The notes: generated by a model from the letters alone, not told the origin. A stretch of 64,000 nt of DNA from Blastocystis sp. Blastoise (GCA_039096225.1 JBBPEB010000007.1:1054001-1118000), one strand, 5' to 3'; shown: positions 40,922-55,326, counted from the stretch's first letter. Made by a program: numbers and translations.

Positions 40922-41762
40922 TTTATAGGGTTTCATTTTTCTATAATCAAATTGAACTCTGTTTAGATTAATACAAAGATTATTATTATATTCATATAAT
41001 CGAGTAACTATGATTAATATCATATATATATATATATATACATAGAATTGTATTTAAAATATTTATATATATATATATATAATATATATATAATATAAAT
41101 AATGATGGTATATTAATATAGTTGAGTCACAATAATATATATATATATATACATTTTTGTGAATTTCTCTTGGTTTTACACTGAGGACATTCGAAACTGA
41201 ATTCATTATATAGCGACTCAACACCGAAATAACTGCTTAACGCGCTTTCAATACTCTATATATATATATAAACCAAAATAAATTATAACAATATATTGTA
41301 AATAGAATAATAAATAATAAAAAAAATAATAAATAAAATAATAAATATTAAGAACAAATAATAATAATAATATAATAATAATAATAGTTTATATATACAT
41401 TTTGTCTTTCAATATTCACGGTTAAAACATAAAATTTCTCAATATCCACTCGTTTATGATCACAGGCCAAGCTTTTAAATTCAGTATATATACTACCAAT
41501 ATAAGTATTCTTCAACCAATTCTTATATCCTTCTTCTTCTAATTTATTAAATAATATACTAATAAATTCATTTATATCAAATTGAATATTTCTATTAAGT
41601 TTTTCTCCTGAATAATCCGTTAAACTATCAAAGAAATCAAATGGACCCACACTTTTATAACTACCAAACTTCATACGCGTAAATAACTCCTGGAGACACC
41701 GTACAGTAGTTCTAACGGCAGGGGGGGACACAATCGTTTTTGCAGATATTTCACAAGTAGGC

Positions 41763-41833
<71 letters not shown>

Positions 41834-44800
41834 TTCTTTTGTGTTCCCTATAATAGAAGATTCATTCACGTGCTTCTGAGTTTGTGTTTCTTTCTTCTCA
41901 CCAGATTGACCAATAGGATGCATTACTTGAGGTGACACAGGGAGACAAAGAGGCACTGAATGAGATGATGTTAATAAAGATTGATTTATTAATGTTTTCG
42001 TTGTAGGTACTATATTATTATTATTATTATTATCTTTATTATTACTATTATCTTTATTATCTTTATTATTATCTTTATTATTATTATTATCTTTATTATT
42101 ATTATTATCTTTATTATTATTATTATCTTTATTTATCTTGAATAAGCATTCAGGACGATGAGGTGATACTGCGGATCCCTCAAGTGGAGAAACTGGAGAA
42201 ACACTATTTCTTTGAGGTGTACTATCTGTTGTTAGAGGTGATAAATGAATAGAAGAAGAAGAAGAAGTAGGAGTTTCACAAGATTTCTGAGGAGAATTAG
42301 TTTCTTGAGTAAAGGAGACAAAATCCCCGTGGGAAGCAGATAGTGGGAGAGGAGAAAGAGGAGAAATAGCATTGTATTGCTTGGAATGAGGAATAGTATT
42401 TTTATTGTGTTCCACAACAGGAGTAACAGGAGATTGAAGAGACACTTCATGATTGGGTAATAATGGAATACTATTCTTAGAAATTGAGGGATATTGTACA
42501 GACTCATTATTCTTTGTGTTTCCAGATTTTGTGTCATTATCAGTTATGGATGACACACTTTTTATTTTCGAGTTATCACGTGCATCTTCTTTCGAAGTAT
42601 CTATGTCATCATTATTTCCAAGAGAATCTTTATTTGTCTCCGTACCATTCTTGATCGTATTCTCATTATTATTATTATTATCTTTACTATTATTATTATC
42701 TTTATTATTATTATTAGATAAAGGAGTAGGTGTTTGTGGTGATTTATTAATAGATACAAAGGGTATAGAAGAAGAAGAAGTTAAACAAAGTTGAATATCA
42801 TCATATTTATGTATATTTACATCTTCTTCATCAATATAATCTGTTTCTATTGATAATAATAAATTTGCACCAAAATTATGACATAACATCTGTAGGATAC
42901 TACTCATATAACATGTATTTCCTAAGTTATTGATTCCCGTGGGAATACCTACCTTGCGAATCTTTGTAAATGGATTTGTTGGAGGTCTATAGATAGTCGC
43001 CAAAATATTCGGATTTACACGGGGATTATCAATTAAATTTAATAATGAAATATATAGTTCATCATTTATGGATGTCTGTATAGATTGATCTTGTTTTGCT
43101 ATAAATATATATATATATATTATTATTATATTTATTATGTTTATTATGTTTATTATGTTTATTATGTTTATTATATATATATATACCTATAGTATAAAGT
43201 AGAATAGTAGCATATCGTTGAGAGAAGATCGTGAAATTAGGATATGTATGAAGTATATAGGACGGCATATAGTAGCAATCAATACAGGTATAGAGAGAAG
43301 AGGATGGAATAGGGGACACAATATACTATATATATAATAATATAAATAATAAGATCATTATAATTCATTGAATAATTAATTATTTATGAATAGTATATCA
43401 ACTTGAAATTTTATTAAAAATAATAATATCATAATGTAATATATATATATATATATACAGTATAAATATAGCTCATAGATTTAATAATATAAGCCTTAAT
43501 AGAAGGTGATACAATACAATTATTTAGCATAACAAATAGTTGTGAGAATATTTGAGGTAACGGTAATAGAATAGGAGGAAGTTTTCCACCTATACCTATA
43601 TTGTTCTCATTATAATACTTCTATATATATATTATAATTATTATTTTAAGTATATATATAATAATATATATATATATATATATATACTTTATTAGATGTA
43701 GAGTTTGTATGAGGAATATATTCTAATGTTTCGAGATATATATTCATAATATAATTAAAAGCATTGTTAGTATCCATTGTATATATACTATATAAATATA
43801 AGCTATAACATATATATGTATATATACTGATGAATAAGGCAATAATCTAATAGGTGTGTGCATAAGTCCATATATACACCTACTTCTTCTTCTCGAAGAC
43901 GAAAATAATTACGTACAAACATACGATATAAATGCTATATATATATATAGGATATTATTAATATAACATTATTTTATATATAATGAATATATACAGTCCA
44001 GAGAAGAGCAGGAGCAGGACTTCCACGGGAAACTGCTGCAATATATAAGCATCGAGCAATGGATAATCGCGGGGATGTCAATGTTGTATGAATTAAAACA
44101 TTATAAAGCCATGAAGCCAGTTGTGTATATCTATATATATATTATATATTATATTTATACATATATATACCCAAATAAATAATTAACAGTAAGTGGATTA
44201 GAAGTAAATATTTGAACAAGAAATTCGGTCATCCAATAGATTGCAGTGTCCTAAAGATAATAATAAGTATATTATGTGAATATATAATAATAATACTAAG
44301 TATAATTACAATTATAATAATAATAAGTATAATAAATATAATAGGTATAATAATAATTATTATTATATGTATACTAGTCTATCTTTAATAATAGGATTAT
44401 ATATATAGAGAGACGGAGGAGGACTTGGAAGTGACCGATTCTTAAAGAGATTATATAAATAATTAGAATTATCTATATAATAAATATAATAAATATAATA
44501 AATATAATAAATATAATAAATATAATAAATATAATAAATATAATAAATATAATAAATATAATAAATATAATATAATAAATATAAGTTTACCTTCTTCATT
44601 TACATTTTCATTTGTGTTATTTTCTGTTTTTCCCGCGATTATTTCTTCCATTTTCTCCATATAAACAGATGAAGGAAGGTTTTCTCCTTCTCCTCTATAA
44701 AGATATTCATACATATATATATATCCATCTTCTTCTTCTTTATTAACATCGACACCATCGTTATCAATCTCAATCTCCTCCTGTTTAATTTGACCAATTA

Positions 44801-47800
44801 TATCATCTTTATCATCACTCTCTTTTCCCATGATTCCCGCGGTTATGTAGGAATCAGGACTTAAAACACTTCGAGATAAACTACTACTATCCCCGCGGTT
44901 AATAATGCTATTTCTATGGAAAATAATAGAATTTCGTTTTCTTCCGGGATTATAGGCATTCATTGTTTGATTGTTATACATATATAGAGTATTATTATTT
45001 ATATCAATTCCTGTAGTCATTCCATTAGCAAGTGGCTTTGTCGAATAAGAAGGAGAGGATGCGTCATCGACGGAAGTGGGGGACATAGGAACACAATCAT
45101 AAGGTAGTGGAGATGAAGAAAGAGATAGAGGAGGTAATGGATAGTTGCCGGGAAGTGTAGTGGCGGGAACAGGAGGAGAAGAAGGAGTAGAAAGAGGAGA
45201 CGTAGATGTATTTTTATTGTTCTTTATTCCCGCGGGAATCGGTGTTTCTGATGAAGAAATAGGTCTAGACGTATTACTATTACTTCTTTGTATATGTATA
45301 TAAGGATCTAAATAATCATTTGAATATGCATATGAATAAGTAGATGGATCTTGAATCTCTGTGAAATGTTCATCTTCCCCGCGGGACTGATAGTGTAATG
45401 TATAGATCATAATCATTTCATATATTCTTGAGAGGAGTGTATAAATAATGTTTTTATAATTAAGAGAAATACTAATAGAAGTATATATATCAGGAATATG
45501 TAATTGTTCTTTAATATTATATATCTCTTTTTCATGATAAATTTGAGTATGATATAATATAAATAAATAAAATCTACATATATATATATAGAAATAAGAA
45601 TGAATAGGAAGAGAAGGAGAAAATGAAGATAATAAAGAAAACAAATGTATTAATGTTTCTGAAGGTGTTATATAGGTATAAAACCATGTCGATAAACGAT
45701 CTAAAAATATAATATATTTTAATATAATATATATAAGATAATTTAATGTATATATATATCTAGTAATAAACTAATTTATATATATAATATAATTTATGTA
45801 ATATAATATAATGTATATATATAATAATAGACTATATACCTGTATATTTATAATTTTCAAGAATATAATTAACATTTTGAAGAACATAAGTAGTATAATT
45901 AATGTTATTCATGGAAATTGCATTAGTAATACCTCCCATAGCTCTCATTCCCGTGAATATATCATCAATAATATAGGTATGTACAGGTATACTATATAAT
46001 AGATAGAAAACCATTTCTATGTATATATATTGTTCAGCTTCATCTAATAACCCATAGAAGTTCTTTTTTATACACTGAAATATTGATGAATATATATCAT
46101 TTCGCTTCAAACTCTTTTCTAGAGTCTCTGAAAATGTCTTATTTTTGCTGGAAAACTCGATAAATGTCCCTAAGAACGAAAGAAGAAGGCGATATAACGA
46201 TTCCGGCGGGGATGAATGAGTCATAGGGGAATATGTTTCTATAATTATAAATATACATTTATCATAGTAAATAGATGTTATATAAGTAATTATATATATA
46301 TATACGTAGAGATGGAGAGATAAATGGATTAAAAAGAATTTGTTTATAGGCATATACATATCCATCATCAACATCTTCTATATCCCTATATATATATATA
46401 TATAGTTATGAATATTTATATATATATATACATATTAGTATATAGATAAGGAGGAGATGAACAAGTAGGATTGAGTGGAGTAGATATATATAAACACTAT
46501 ATATATATAGAGTAGTATATGATATAATAATAATAACATATATATAATATAATATATATATATACTTCCCCTGTATAAGGAGTATAGGTGACTCTATATA
46601 TATCTGTATATATATCATTAAAAATATCAGATTTCATTCCATATCGATTGCCACTATATATAATGATATCTTTATATTTCTCTCTATATATGTTTAATTC
46701 ATTTCGTATTTTTTCTTCTAAATAATTATATTTCTTCAAATATTCATCTTTATATTTATTTGTATCTAAATATATTCCTTCGACATGAGTTTTATCTCTA
46801 TATATAAATCTATTTATATCTATATATATATTTCCTTCTTCAAAAATCTTCTTATAAATATATTCTTTAGTTAATTTCAGGGGAATATTTAATTTTAAAG
46901 GAATATATTCCGTATCCCCGTGGGGATTGATTATACGAAGATTAATTGGTTTATTAGGAATATCCATTTTCTTTTGAATAAAGAATATATATAATAATAG
47001 TATTAATCTCAAATATAAGTTTATATCTATATAAATGAATAAGATATTCTGAAAAATAATAATATTTATATATATACTTTGATCTGTTTTGTTAATAATA
47101 GAATTATTTATATTAGTCATAAATAAATCATCTAATTCCCCTTGTTTCTTCTGCATTTCCGCGGTTATTTCCACATAAAAACTTACCAGATATAGTAATA
47201 TATGTATATTTTGGGAATAATACAAAGAAATCTATATAATAATAATATTGATAATAAAAAGTATAATAATAATAATAAGTATAATAATAATATTAAACAT
47301 AATAATAATAATAAATATATATATACATTCCAGAGATATTCTTCATACACTAATTCCACTTTATTTCGTTTATAGACACCATCTTTTTCATCTAATACTA
47401 AGGATTCCCCGCGGGAATTCACTTCTTGAAAGAGTAAAAATAAAATCATTTCACTATATTTAATAATTTGACGATAAATTTCACCTTCTGGTTTGCCCAG
47501 AAAACCGTGGGAATTTGCTTCTTTTTGTGGAATAATATTAACAGATTGATAATTATCTGTTTGAAATAGATATTTATAAATATTATAATCAATGTCTTTA
47601 TATAGATTTTTATATTTATGATTATTATTCTTATATACATTTAATATATATAGATATATATGTTGAATATATAAATTTAAAGAGATACTATCAATAGTAA
47701 GAAACGTATCTCTATATAAATTATACATATATATAAGTATATAGATCTGTATATAGAAAGGAAGTGTAGGCTTTAATATATATGTATATATATTCGTCAT

Positions 47801-48152
47801 ATAATCAGAAGGAGTAATTAATGTATATATATCACAATATATATAGAGTAACGTTAATGAACAATCTAATATACTATATATAATAATAATAATAATAATT
47901 ATTATTATTATTATAAATATATATATATACTTATAAATAACTAATTTATCGGATTCAGAGGTATATGATTGAATAGTATCACTATATATATATTATTATT
48001 ATTAATATTACTATTAATATTAATATATATATACTAGATAGTAGTTATTTTATTATATAATAATTGTATGAACGTATCTGTTTTAATGCATAATATGGAA
48101 TATAAAGAACTCTGAGTAGATACAGAACTATATATATATATATATATTAATG

Positions 48153-48190
<38 letters not shown>

Positions 48191-48654
48191 CTATATATAT
48201 ATATACTCTTCATGTAATTGTTTATATAAATAAAGAAGTGCTGAATATTCATAAATCGACAAATCTCCGCGATTATACATCAAAGATAAATATTGATAAA
48301 ATAAAAGCATCTATATAGAAAATTATAAACCAAGTAAAATGAATATATATATACAAATTTTTTATATTTTTTAATTTGTGTATATATATAAATAGCTCGT
48401 TTTTCAATTGTTGCAGAATAAATTGGTATATAACAATAACTGAATATATATTTAGCACAATCATTCTATATATATATATTATTATTATTATATATTATAT
48501 ATATATTATATATACTAAATGTAATTTGATATCTTTATCATTATGTAGAGGCAAGTATATATCTATCAGTTTTATCGTTATTAATATTAAATTTTCTGTT
48601 GACGCAGTGGGTGTCATACTAAATAATTGTTCTTGAAGATAAAATAACTCTATA

Positions 48655-48694
<40 letters not shown>

Positions 48695-50183
48695 TTGGTG
48701 TATTCATAAGATCAAGAATAGAGGCAAATATATTAATAACAGAAATAGATATATATTGATAGCAATTACAAGAAATAGATAGAATTATATCTATATCTTT
48801 ATTTGTCATCTATATATATATATAAATATAATTAAATTGATTATCAATAATATTATATAAAAATCATAATAGAATAAAAATAATACTTGTATATATGTAT
48901 ATATATATCGAAATAGTTCTTTAGAAGCTAAAAGCAATGACGCATCCAAATTTGAAAATAATATAGATATAAATTTCTATATATATAAATAGGATTATAT
49001 ATAATCATCAAAAATAATTAGAAATCAAGAATATATATATATATATATATAAGAATATACTTGTTTCGTAATATATGCTGACAATGGCGGGAAAAGATCC
49101 TTATTTTCCCGCCATTCACTATCTTGGTAAAGTGATTTTAGTTTATTAATACACTATAGATATATAATTATTATTACTATTATTATATACTTGTATTTTC
49201 TTTTCTTTTTCTGGTGTTTGAAGAATAGATATCGAATAATCCACAATGAAATACATATAGATAAGAGGATCTTCATAACTATATATATATAATAATAATA
49301 ATGGAAATATGAACACTATATATATACCAATTAGTTTTTCGAATCCAATCAACGATTTGAAAATATATATAAGTATTATTATACTGAAAATGTGGAACAT
49401 TATAAATATCCCCATATCTATATAATGCATATATATTATATTAATAATAATTTATTATTATTAATATATAAATTTAAAAAATTTACAATTCAATTATTTT
49501 AGAATAAGAGTCTAAAATAGTAAATTTTTGCTGTTTATCTAAGGATAAACATATATCTCTTCTATATATAGAATTAATAATAATATATAGAGAATAAATA
49601 ATAATAATATAAGAATTAATAATAATATATAGAGAATAAATAATAATATAAGAATTAATAATAATATAAGAATTAATAATATATATAGAATTTAAAAAAC
49701 ATATATATATCTACAATAAATTAATCATTTCAATATCTTTCTTTAAATAGCTTCCAGTAATAATATATATAGCATAAGAATAAAATATAATTCGTTGGTC
49801 GACATCACATGCAGCTGAAGGCTATATCATACATATACATATATATAATAAACAGAATACATATACTACAATTTATATTACAAAAAAAAGTTAAAAAGGA
49901 TATATAAAATAAATATTTACAAGTTTTAGAATTTCTCGAATTGATTCATTGAGAAGTGAACAAAAATGGGAATTAAAATTCTGATTATTATCATGAATCA
50001 ACGTTTGAATGGAAGAAAAACAATCATGAAATTGGATTTCAGACTATTGTATATTAGTAAAAACAACTCTTTATAATTAAGTATATATACAGAGTTAAAG
50101 AAATTAAGTAAACACGTAATAGGATTGACATCTTGTAAGGATGATTGATCTGTCGTTACAGAATTGTCTTTCTGTTTTTGCAT
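38321..50183 (-). CDS. Giant USP-family deubiquitinase (USP9X/USP24/USP34-like layout)
   Basis: A minus-strand series of dozens of exons with GTATAT...ATATAG introns and no gap long enough for a promoter, so I treat it as one gene from [13 protein letters not shown] to a TAA at 38321. The long N-terminal half is helical with no recognised motif. The USP core follows. The Cys box is [22 protein letters not shown] (Cys codon 42911-42913). A long Asn/Ser insertion precedes [17 protein letters not shown], then FECPQCKTK and [19 protein letters not shown]. The His box is [20 protein letters not shown] (His codon 40528-40530), followed by WYKYNDNNV and [12 protein letters not shown]-terminal extension of about 500 residues comes after the core. 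Both catalytic residues are present. The exact gene boundaries and the start are less sure than the USP core. The gene carries about 25 copies of the GC near-palindrome. Confidence 0.75.
41763..41833. repeat. (ATT)n encoding about 23 Asn
   Basis: Trinucleotide array within the insertion of the giant USP, read as Asn on the minus strand. Confidence 0.9.
43133..43172. repeat. Intronic repeat TTTATTATG
   Basis: About five copies of a 9-nt unit inside a giant-USP intron. Confidence 0.8.
44478..44572. repeat. Intronic 9-nt repeat (ATAATAAAT)n
   Basis: Roughly ten tandem copies directly after a GTAAAC donor on the minus strand. It is intronic, although it can be read as a Leu-Tyr-Leu frame. Confidence 0.85.
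49083..49116. other. Perfect 13-bp inverted repeat in an exon
   Basis: AATGGCGGGAAAA and TTTTCCCGCCATT flank an 8-nt loop (GATCCTTA). This would form a stable hairpin in RNA or a dimer site in DNA. It lies within coding sequence of the giant USP and includes two GC-motif half-sites. Confidence 0.85.
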
Positions 50184-50943
50184 CCTATTTCTCTCTAAAT
50201 ATAAATAAAATAAGAAAATAAAGACAATGAACTAAAAGAAATTTATTTACATCAGGAGTTATACGAGTCAACGATAATAAGCAATTTTGTTATATGCTTT
50301 ATAGAACTAGATTCTACTAGTATATAAATAAAATAATCAATAAAAAGCTGGATAAACCTTAAAAAAGATGAACGTCTTTTAAAGGACCTGAAAAAGTCTT
50401 AAATATAGATTCAGTTTTCGTTATTGACACGCTTCGTCATACAAATTATGAGATTCTAGACATAGATATGACAATATGTCTGTCTACTGATACTCTATGA
50501 AGGCATATGAAGGCGTCTATAAAGACTTTTCTTTCAAAATAATACTTTGAAACAAATGGCTCCAAAAATAATTAATACGTGTATAACTTCAAATAGTATA
50601 TGCTATGAGAATCTATTTCTTTATCTTCTTTTTCCGTTATTTTTCCATTAATCAAAAGAAGAATAACAAAAAAAATAGTAATCATTAACAGTTTTAACTG
50701 CTCTAAGAAAAAAAGAGAAAGAAAATAGAAAATCCACAAAAAAAAAATAAATAAGACTATATAGAATACAAATTATAAAATACAATATATTTCGATATAC
50801 AAAAAAAGTATTCAAATTTAAAAAAAAAAATAGACAAAAAAGATAGATATCAATACAACAATAAGAACAAAAGTTTTCACACATATAAAAATAAGAATAA
50901 AAATGAAAAAAGTAATAAAGAAATAATAATAATGGAACTTCTT
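50184..50943. other. Intergenic region
   Basis: Upstream region of the giant USP and 3' region of the TLDc gene. Poly-A/poly-T runs, with no coding signal that can be joined. A short frame ending LLSLTRITPD near 50255 has a stop immediately before it. Confidence 0.45.
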
Positions 50944-53066
50944 TTAATTGAAAGTAAATACTTCTAAATGTGTGAATCGAGCAGAAACATAACGATTTTC
51001 TTCATTTTTATCTCCAAAAAGTTTACAATTAAATGTATCACAATCTTGGATATCAAAAGAACCATCTTTAAATTTAGACCATACACTTCCTGCGAAAGGT
51101 CTTCCATTTTCTTTAAATTGATACATAATAGAATAAGCATTATTTTGATATAAAGTATCAAATCGTGAATAATAAGAAGGATATAATTGGCGTTCATCAA
51201 AGAATCGTTCTTCTATACCTATATCTGTTCCACAACCAATTTTTATACCTACAGATTCGTCATAACGAACAGCAGTTGAAGGATCAACAATTGCAAACTT
51301 ATGTGACTTTATATTTGAATTAGACTCTAAAGTAAATAAAAAAGCTTTTTCATCATTTATATAACCTTTCAAATCTAAATAGAAGAAAATTATAATAAAA
51401 AAAACTTAGTATTCCTAATAATTGATTAATTATTGATTAATTATTGATTAATTATTGATTAATTATTGATTCATAAAGAATATTATTAATATCATAATTA
51501 TATATAATACTATAAAAAAATACTTTTATTTTTCTTATATTCAACACTGATATAAGCACCGAATTTATATATATCATTATATTGATTGACTTGTAAGACT
51601 ATAAGTAGATTTGAGTGATTATCCACGTATTTATGAAAATCATCATTAGTATACGACATATCAGTGGCACTAGAGGAATAGATAGATAGAGAATTATTAT
51701 TATTTTATTTATATAATTTTTTTATTATTCATTATTATCAGAGATTTATAAACTGAATAATAATAGGAAAAGAAATATATATATATATTGATTTAAAATA
51801 GGAAAATTTATAAAAGTAAAAAAAAATTAAAAAAAAGATAAAATAAAAAAAAGATTAAAGAAAGATTTAAAAAAAAGATAAAAAATTAAAAAATTAAAAA
51901 TGAAAAAATACAAAAAAAGATAAAAAAACAAAAAATATACTTATAAATTAATTTAGCTTTCTTATCAAATCCAAGCATTTCTTGTAAATTCGATACATCT
52001 GGTTTCTCTATTATTTGTGTTCTAGGATAATATTTATCTAAAGTATCTAATAAATATAACTGAGGTATTTCTTGTGGATTATGAATAAAGAATGCAAATT
52101 CACCTTCAATAATAGGAATAATTTTATTATCTGTAGAGAATATTTGCTGGTTTCCTGTATGAAACCATCGACATATCGACTCAAAATGTTTTATTTTTGA
52201 AGGAACTATAAATATATTTTCTTCTATATTATATATAAATTCTTCATTATAAGGTTGATCTAAAATACAACTTTTTAATTGACGTTCAGAAAGAGTATTA
52301 AAATCAAGAATACATGTATAATTATCAAAGGACTGAAAAATACGTACAGGATCATTCCAGCGAGTATCAGCCATTTTCATCAAAAATACCTGAGGAAATA
52401 AATGTAAATCACCAGCTTTAATATGTTGAATACCAAAGATCAATTCAGTTATATTATTCGCAGATAAACTATACTCAAAATTATTCGCATATTCATCTTC
52501 AACCTATTATATATAGATATATTTATATTTATAATAGATAAAAATTATATTCATCTTTATATATAATAGTATAAATTGTTTATAATTATAAGATAATGTA
52601 AAATTGATTCTAATCATATAATATTCTACTATATTGAATCATTAATAATAACAATATATACACATAATAAATTATGTTTTGGAATCAAATGATAATTTTG
52701 AGGGAAAAACTCCATTCCATAAAAAATAAGTGCTACAAGAATGATGACAATGATCAACAGAAATAGTAACGTAATAATAATCAATTGTTGGCGATGTTCG
52801 GAATTTTGAATAACTATAGAAACAATTAAGCATTTAAAAAATAGATTTAAATCATTGTATTCTATAAATAAAGAAAAGATAAATCTTTATACATACAATT
52901 ATCGTGTTCTTCTTCTCGAAGAAGAGATCCAATCGAAAAAAGTCGATCTCGTTTGGTTTCTTGCTTTTCATCATCTGTATAAAATATAGCATTATCAAAC
53001 ATCTTTGTAATCGATAAATCTTCAGAATGAAATGAAAACATTTTACTTACAATTACTGTCAGACAT
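50944..53066 (-). CDS. Type II membrane protein with C-terminal TLDc domain
   Basis: The minus-strand start is ATGTCTGACAGTAATT (53066-53051), followed by exons joined in frame. The protein begins MSDSNYDEKQETKRDRLF and has one membrane segment (IIITLLFLLIIVIILVALIF, near residue 50). A middle region of about 250 residues contains NYT and NIT sites. The last part has TLDc features: FHKYVDNHSNLLIVLQVN, YKFGAYISVEYKKNK, EKAFLFTLESNSNIKSHKFAI, IGCGTDIGIEERFF and the end RFTHLEVFTFN. With no signal peptide and a single anchor near the N-terminus, the TLDc domain would be outside the cytoplasm if the protein is type II. That is unexpected, since characterised TLDc proteins are cytosolic or nuclear. 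Topology is inference. Acceptor choices were fixed by frame continuity at five introns. Confidence 0.78.
51420..51472. repeat. 11-nt intronic repeat (ATTAATTATTG)
   Basis: About five tandem copies inside the intron before the last exon of the TLDc membrane-protein gene. Confidence 0.85.
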
Positions 53067-53678
53067 TACTGAAATAACAATTCAAATATGTGTTTTTTGG
53101 AATCTTTGGAACTCTGTTTAAAACTAGAAGTCTTGGAAATCACTGATAATTGACTCAACTAAGACAACAGAAGCAACAAAATGAAAAAGAAAGTCAACTA
53201 CTTTTTCTTAAAAGAATTCCATGGAACAAAACAGTTTCCTTGAACTATTTTAAAAAATTTGCTCCATAACAATAATACATTTCCACGATTATATGAAAGA
53301 ATTACCTTCAATTTCTAAGAGTTTGTAGTTCTAAAGAAATTTCTATAAAGCAAAATATGTGAATTGATTCTCAAAAGAACAATTTCTCTTTCTCAAACAG
53401 ATTGTATAGATATTTATGATCTTAAACTTTTTAAGAATTTTGGTACTATTCCTGAAATGATAAAAACACTTTACTTTCGATTTATTCAACACCATGATCA
53501 CTAAATGTTGAAAATTACGCATAAGCATTTATGTATAATACATGAATATGATTATAAATAATTGTAACATATTGAATCATTCAAATTCTTTTAAAATCAA
53601 CAACAAAACACGAAAAATATGAATTATCATACACTAAAAATAGTTTTTATTTGATATTATATATTAGGTTTTTAAGGA
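53067..53678. other. Intergenic region
   Basis: AT-rich spacer upstream of the TLDc membrane-protein gene. No coding signal beyond short random frames. Confidence 0.5.
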
Positions 53679-53812
53679 TTAGTTAGAGGGTAAGCATAGA
53701 GCCATAGAGAACTATATAAATAGAAACATATAATAAGAATTTTATTATTTAATCAAAAAAATATATTTTTTTTTAAACATTAGAATATATACTATAATAA
53801 AAATACAAAAGA

Positions 53813-53856
<44 letters not shown>

Positions 53857-54579
53857 TTGCATGAATACAGAGACACCAATAATAATCCAAGTACCATATT
53901 TTTGGAAGAATGTTTTTTCAGGAGGAATAACAACACGAGCAGCAGAAATAATAATAGCTTTGTCTTTTTGATAATTAGTGAATTTTAATGAAATATGATC
54001 TTTTTGATAAGTAGTAAATTCAAAATTATATTCAGAATTAGTAATTTTACCAGTAGCAGACTATAAATAAATGACATTTTAATAATAATATTTAAATAAT
54101 AAAAATATTTTAATAATAATAATAATAATATGATAATAATAATATTATTATTATAAATAATAAAATGAATATAATAATAAAAATCATACGAAGACTTCAT
54201 TCTTTAATTGTTCTTCAAGAACAATTTCAAAGAGATTTTGGATTTCTTCTTCAGAAGAAGGTTCATATTTTCTTACGATACCAGTAGAGTTGCTTGTAGC
54301 AAGAAGAATGTATTCATAGGAGACAGGAACTCTTTCAAAAGTATTAATATCAACAAGAGTAAAAACGAATTCATCAGGAATATCGTTCTTTGTAACATTA
54401 TATTGATATAAAGGTTTTGATTCAAGAACGGAACCAGTAGAGAGACTAACAGTCTTTTCACTAATGATCCAACTACCAAGTAATGATTGTTTAAGTGCAA
54501 AAGGATGTTGATGAACAGGAGCAGCAAGACATACAGAGAGGATGCATGCAAATAAAGCAAAATATTTCACAGAAAACAT
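53679..54579 (-). CDS. Small secretory-pathway membrane protein, possibly EMC10-like
   Basis: Three minus-strand exons. The N-terminus is a signal peptide (MFSVKYFALFACILSVCLAAP). A beta-rich luminal part of about 180 residues with N-glycosylation sites (NVT, NST) follows. Near the C-terminus, PEKTFFQKYGTWIIGVSVFMQ joins a last exon reading FSMALCLPSN then TAA. The closing pattern (acidic/basic, FFxKYxxxII, hydrophobic anchor) resembles EMC10, a subunit of the ER membrane protein complex, but the luminal part shows no motif I can tie to it. Codon use is T-ending like RPL17 and the first gene, suggesting good expression. A (AT)n tract lies at the donor of the last intron (53816-53853). Confidence 0.5.
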
Positions 54580-55326
54580 TATTAATCAAGAAGAAAAGGA
54601 TATTTATAAGTATAAAAATAAAAAACAAAAAAATTATGTGAATGGAATTCATTTACATTCTATAGAATAATAAAAAATAATGATTAATTTCTTTTAATAT
54701 AAAACCCTATTCTTTGAACTTATTCCTTATTTATTTCTATTTTACAAGTATTGTTGTATTGTCTCGTAAATAGTCATTGCTTTTAACAAAAATTCAATTC
54801 AGATATTTATATAATGAACGTGATCAATAAAATATTTCGTCGTTAATCTAATATCTTTATATGAAAACTGTGTCAATAGTTTTCATGAACTAATGTAAAA
54901 TAAAAATATACTATTTTGAAATAATTTATTGTGAAAAATTAACATCTTTCACGAATTAGATTTATATGTTCATAAATATAAAGATATATACAAAACACAA
55001 GATATATATAATAAATCGTGATAATCGAAAAGAATGTTTTTCAACAAAAAACAGATAAAAATAAAAATAATAGAAATATAACATATAAAAAAAATGATAA
55101 TATACAATAAGCATATGTTTAATACAATGAAAATACATATAGTTCTTGAATGAGAAAGAATATATAATAAAAAAAATATTAAACATAGGATTATAAATAC
55201 TTATATGAATAATTATTTAAAAAAAAAGAAAAAGTTATAGTTATATAGATATATATATATAGCCAATGTATCATAGAAAGAAGATGGAAAAGATATATAT
55301 TAAATATATTTATAAAAAAAAAGTTA

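Noticed and set aside
41348-43003. Separate USP gene starting at 43003
   Set aside because: The codon there is TTG, not ATG, and the coding frame continues upstream ([23 protein letters not shown]).
44469-44600. Leu-Tyr-Leu repeat protein tail
   Set aside because: It starts right after a GTAAAC donor and is a 9-nt intronic repeat.
38565-49116. GC motifs as mobile GC clusters like those of yeast mitochondria
   Set aside because: The DNA is nuclear, copies are only 10-15 bp, they do not disturb reading frames, and the PP2A copy overlies ancestral residues.
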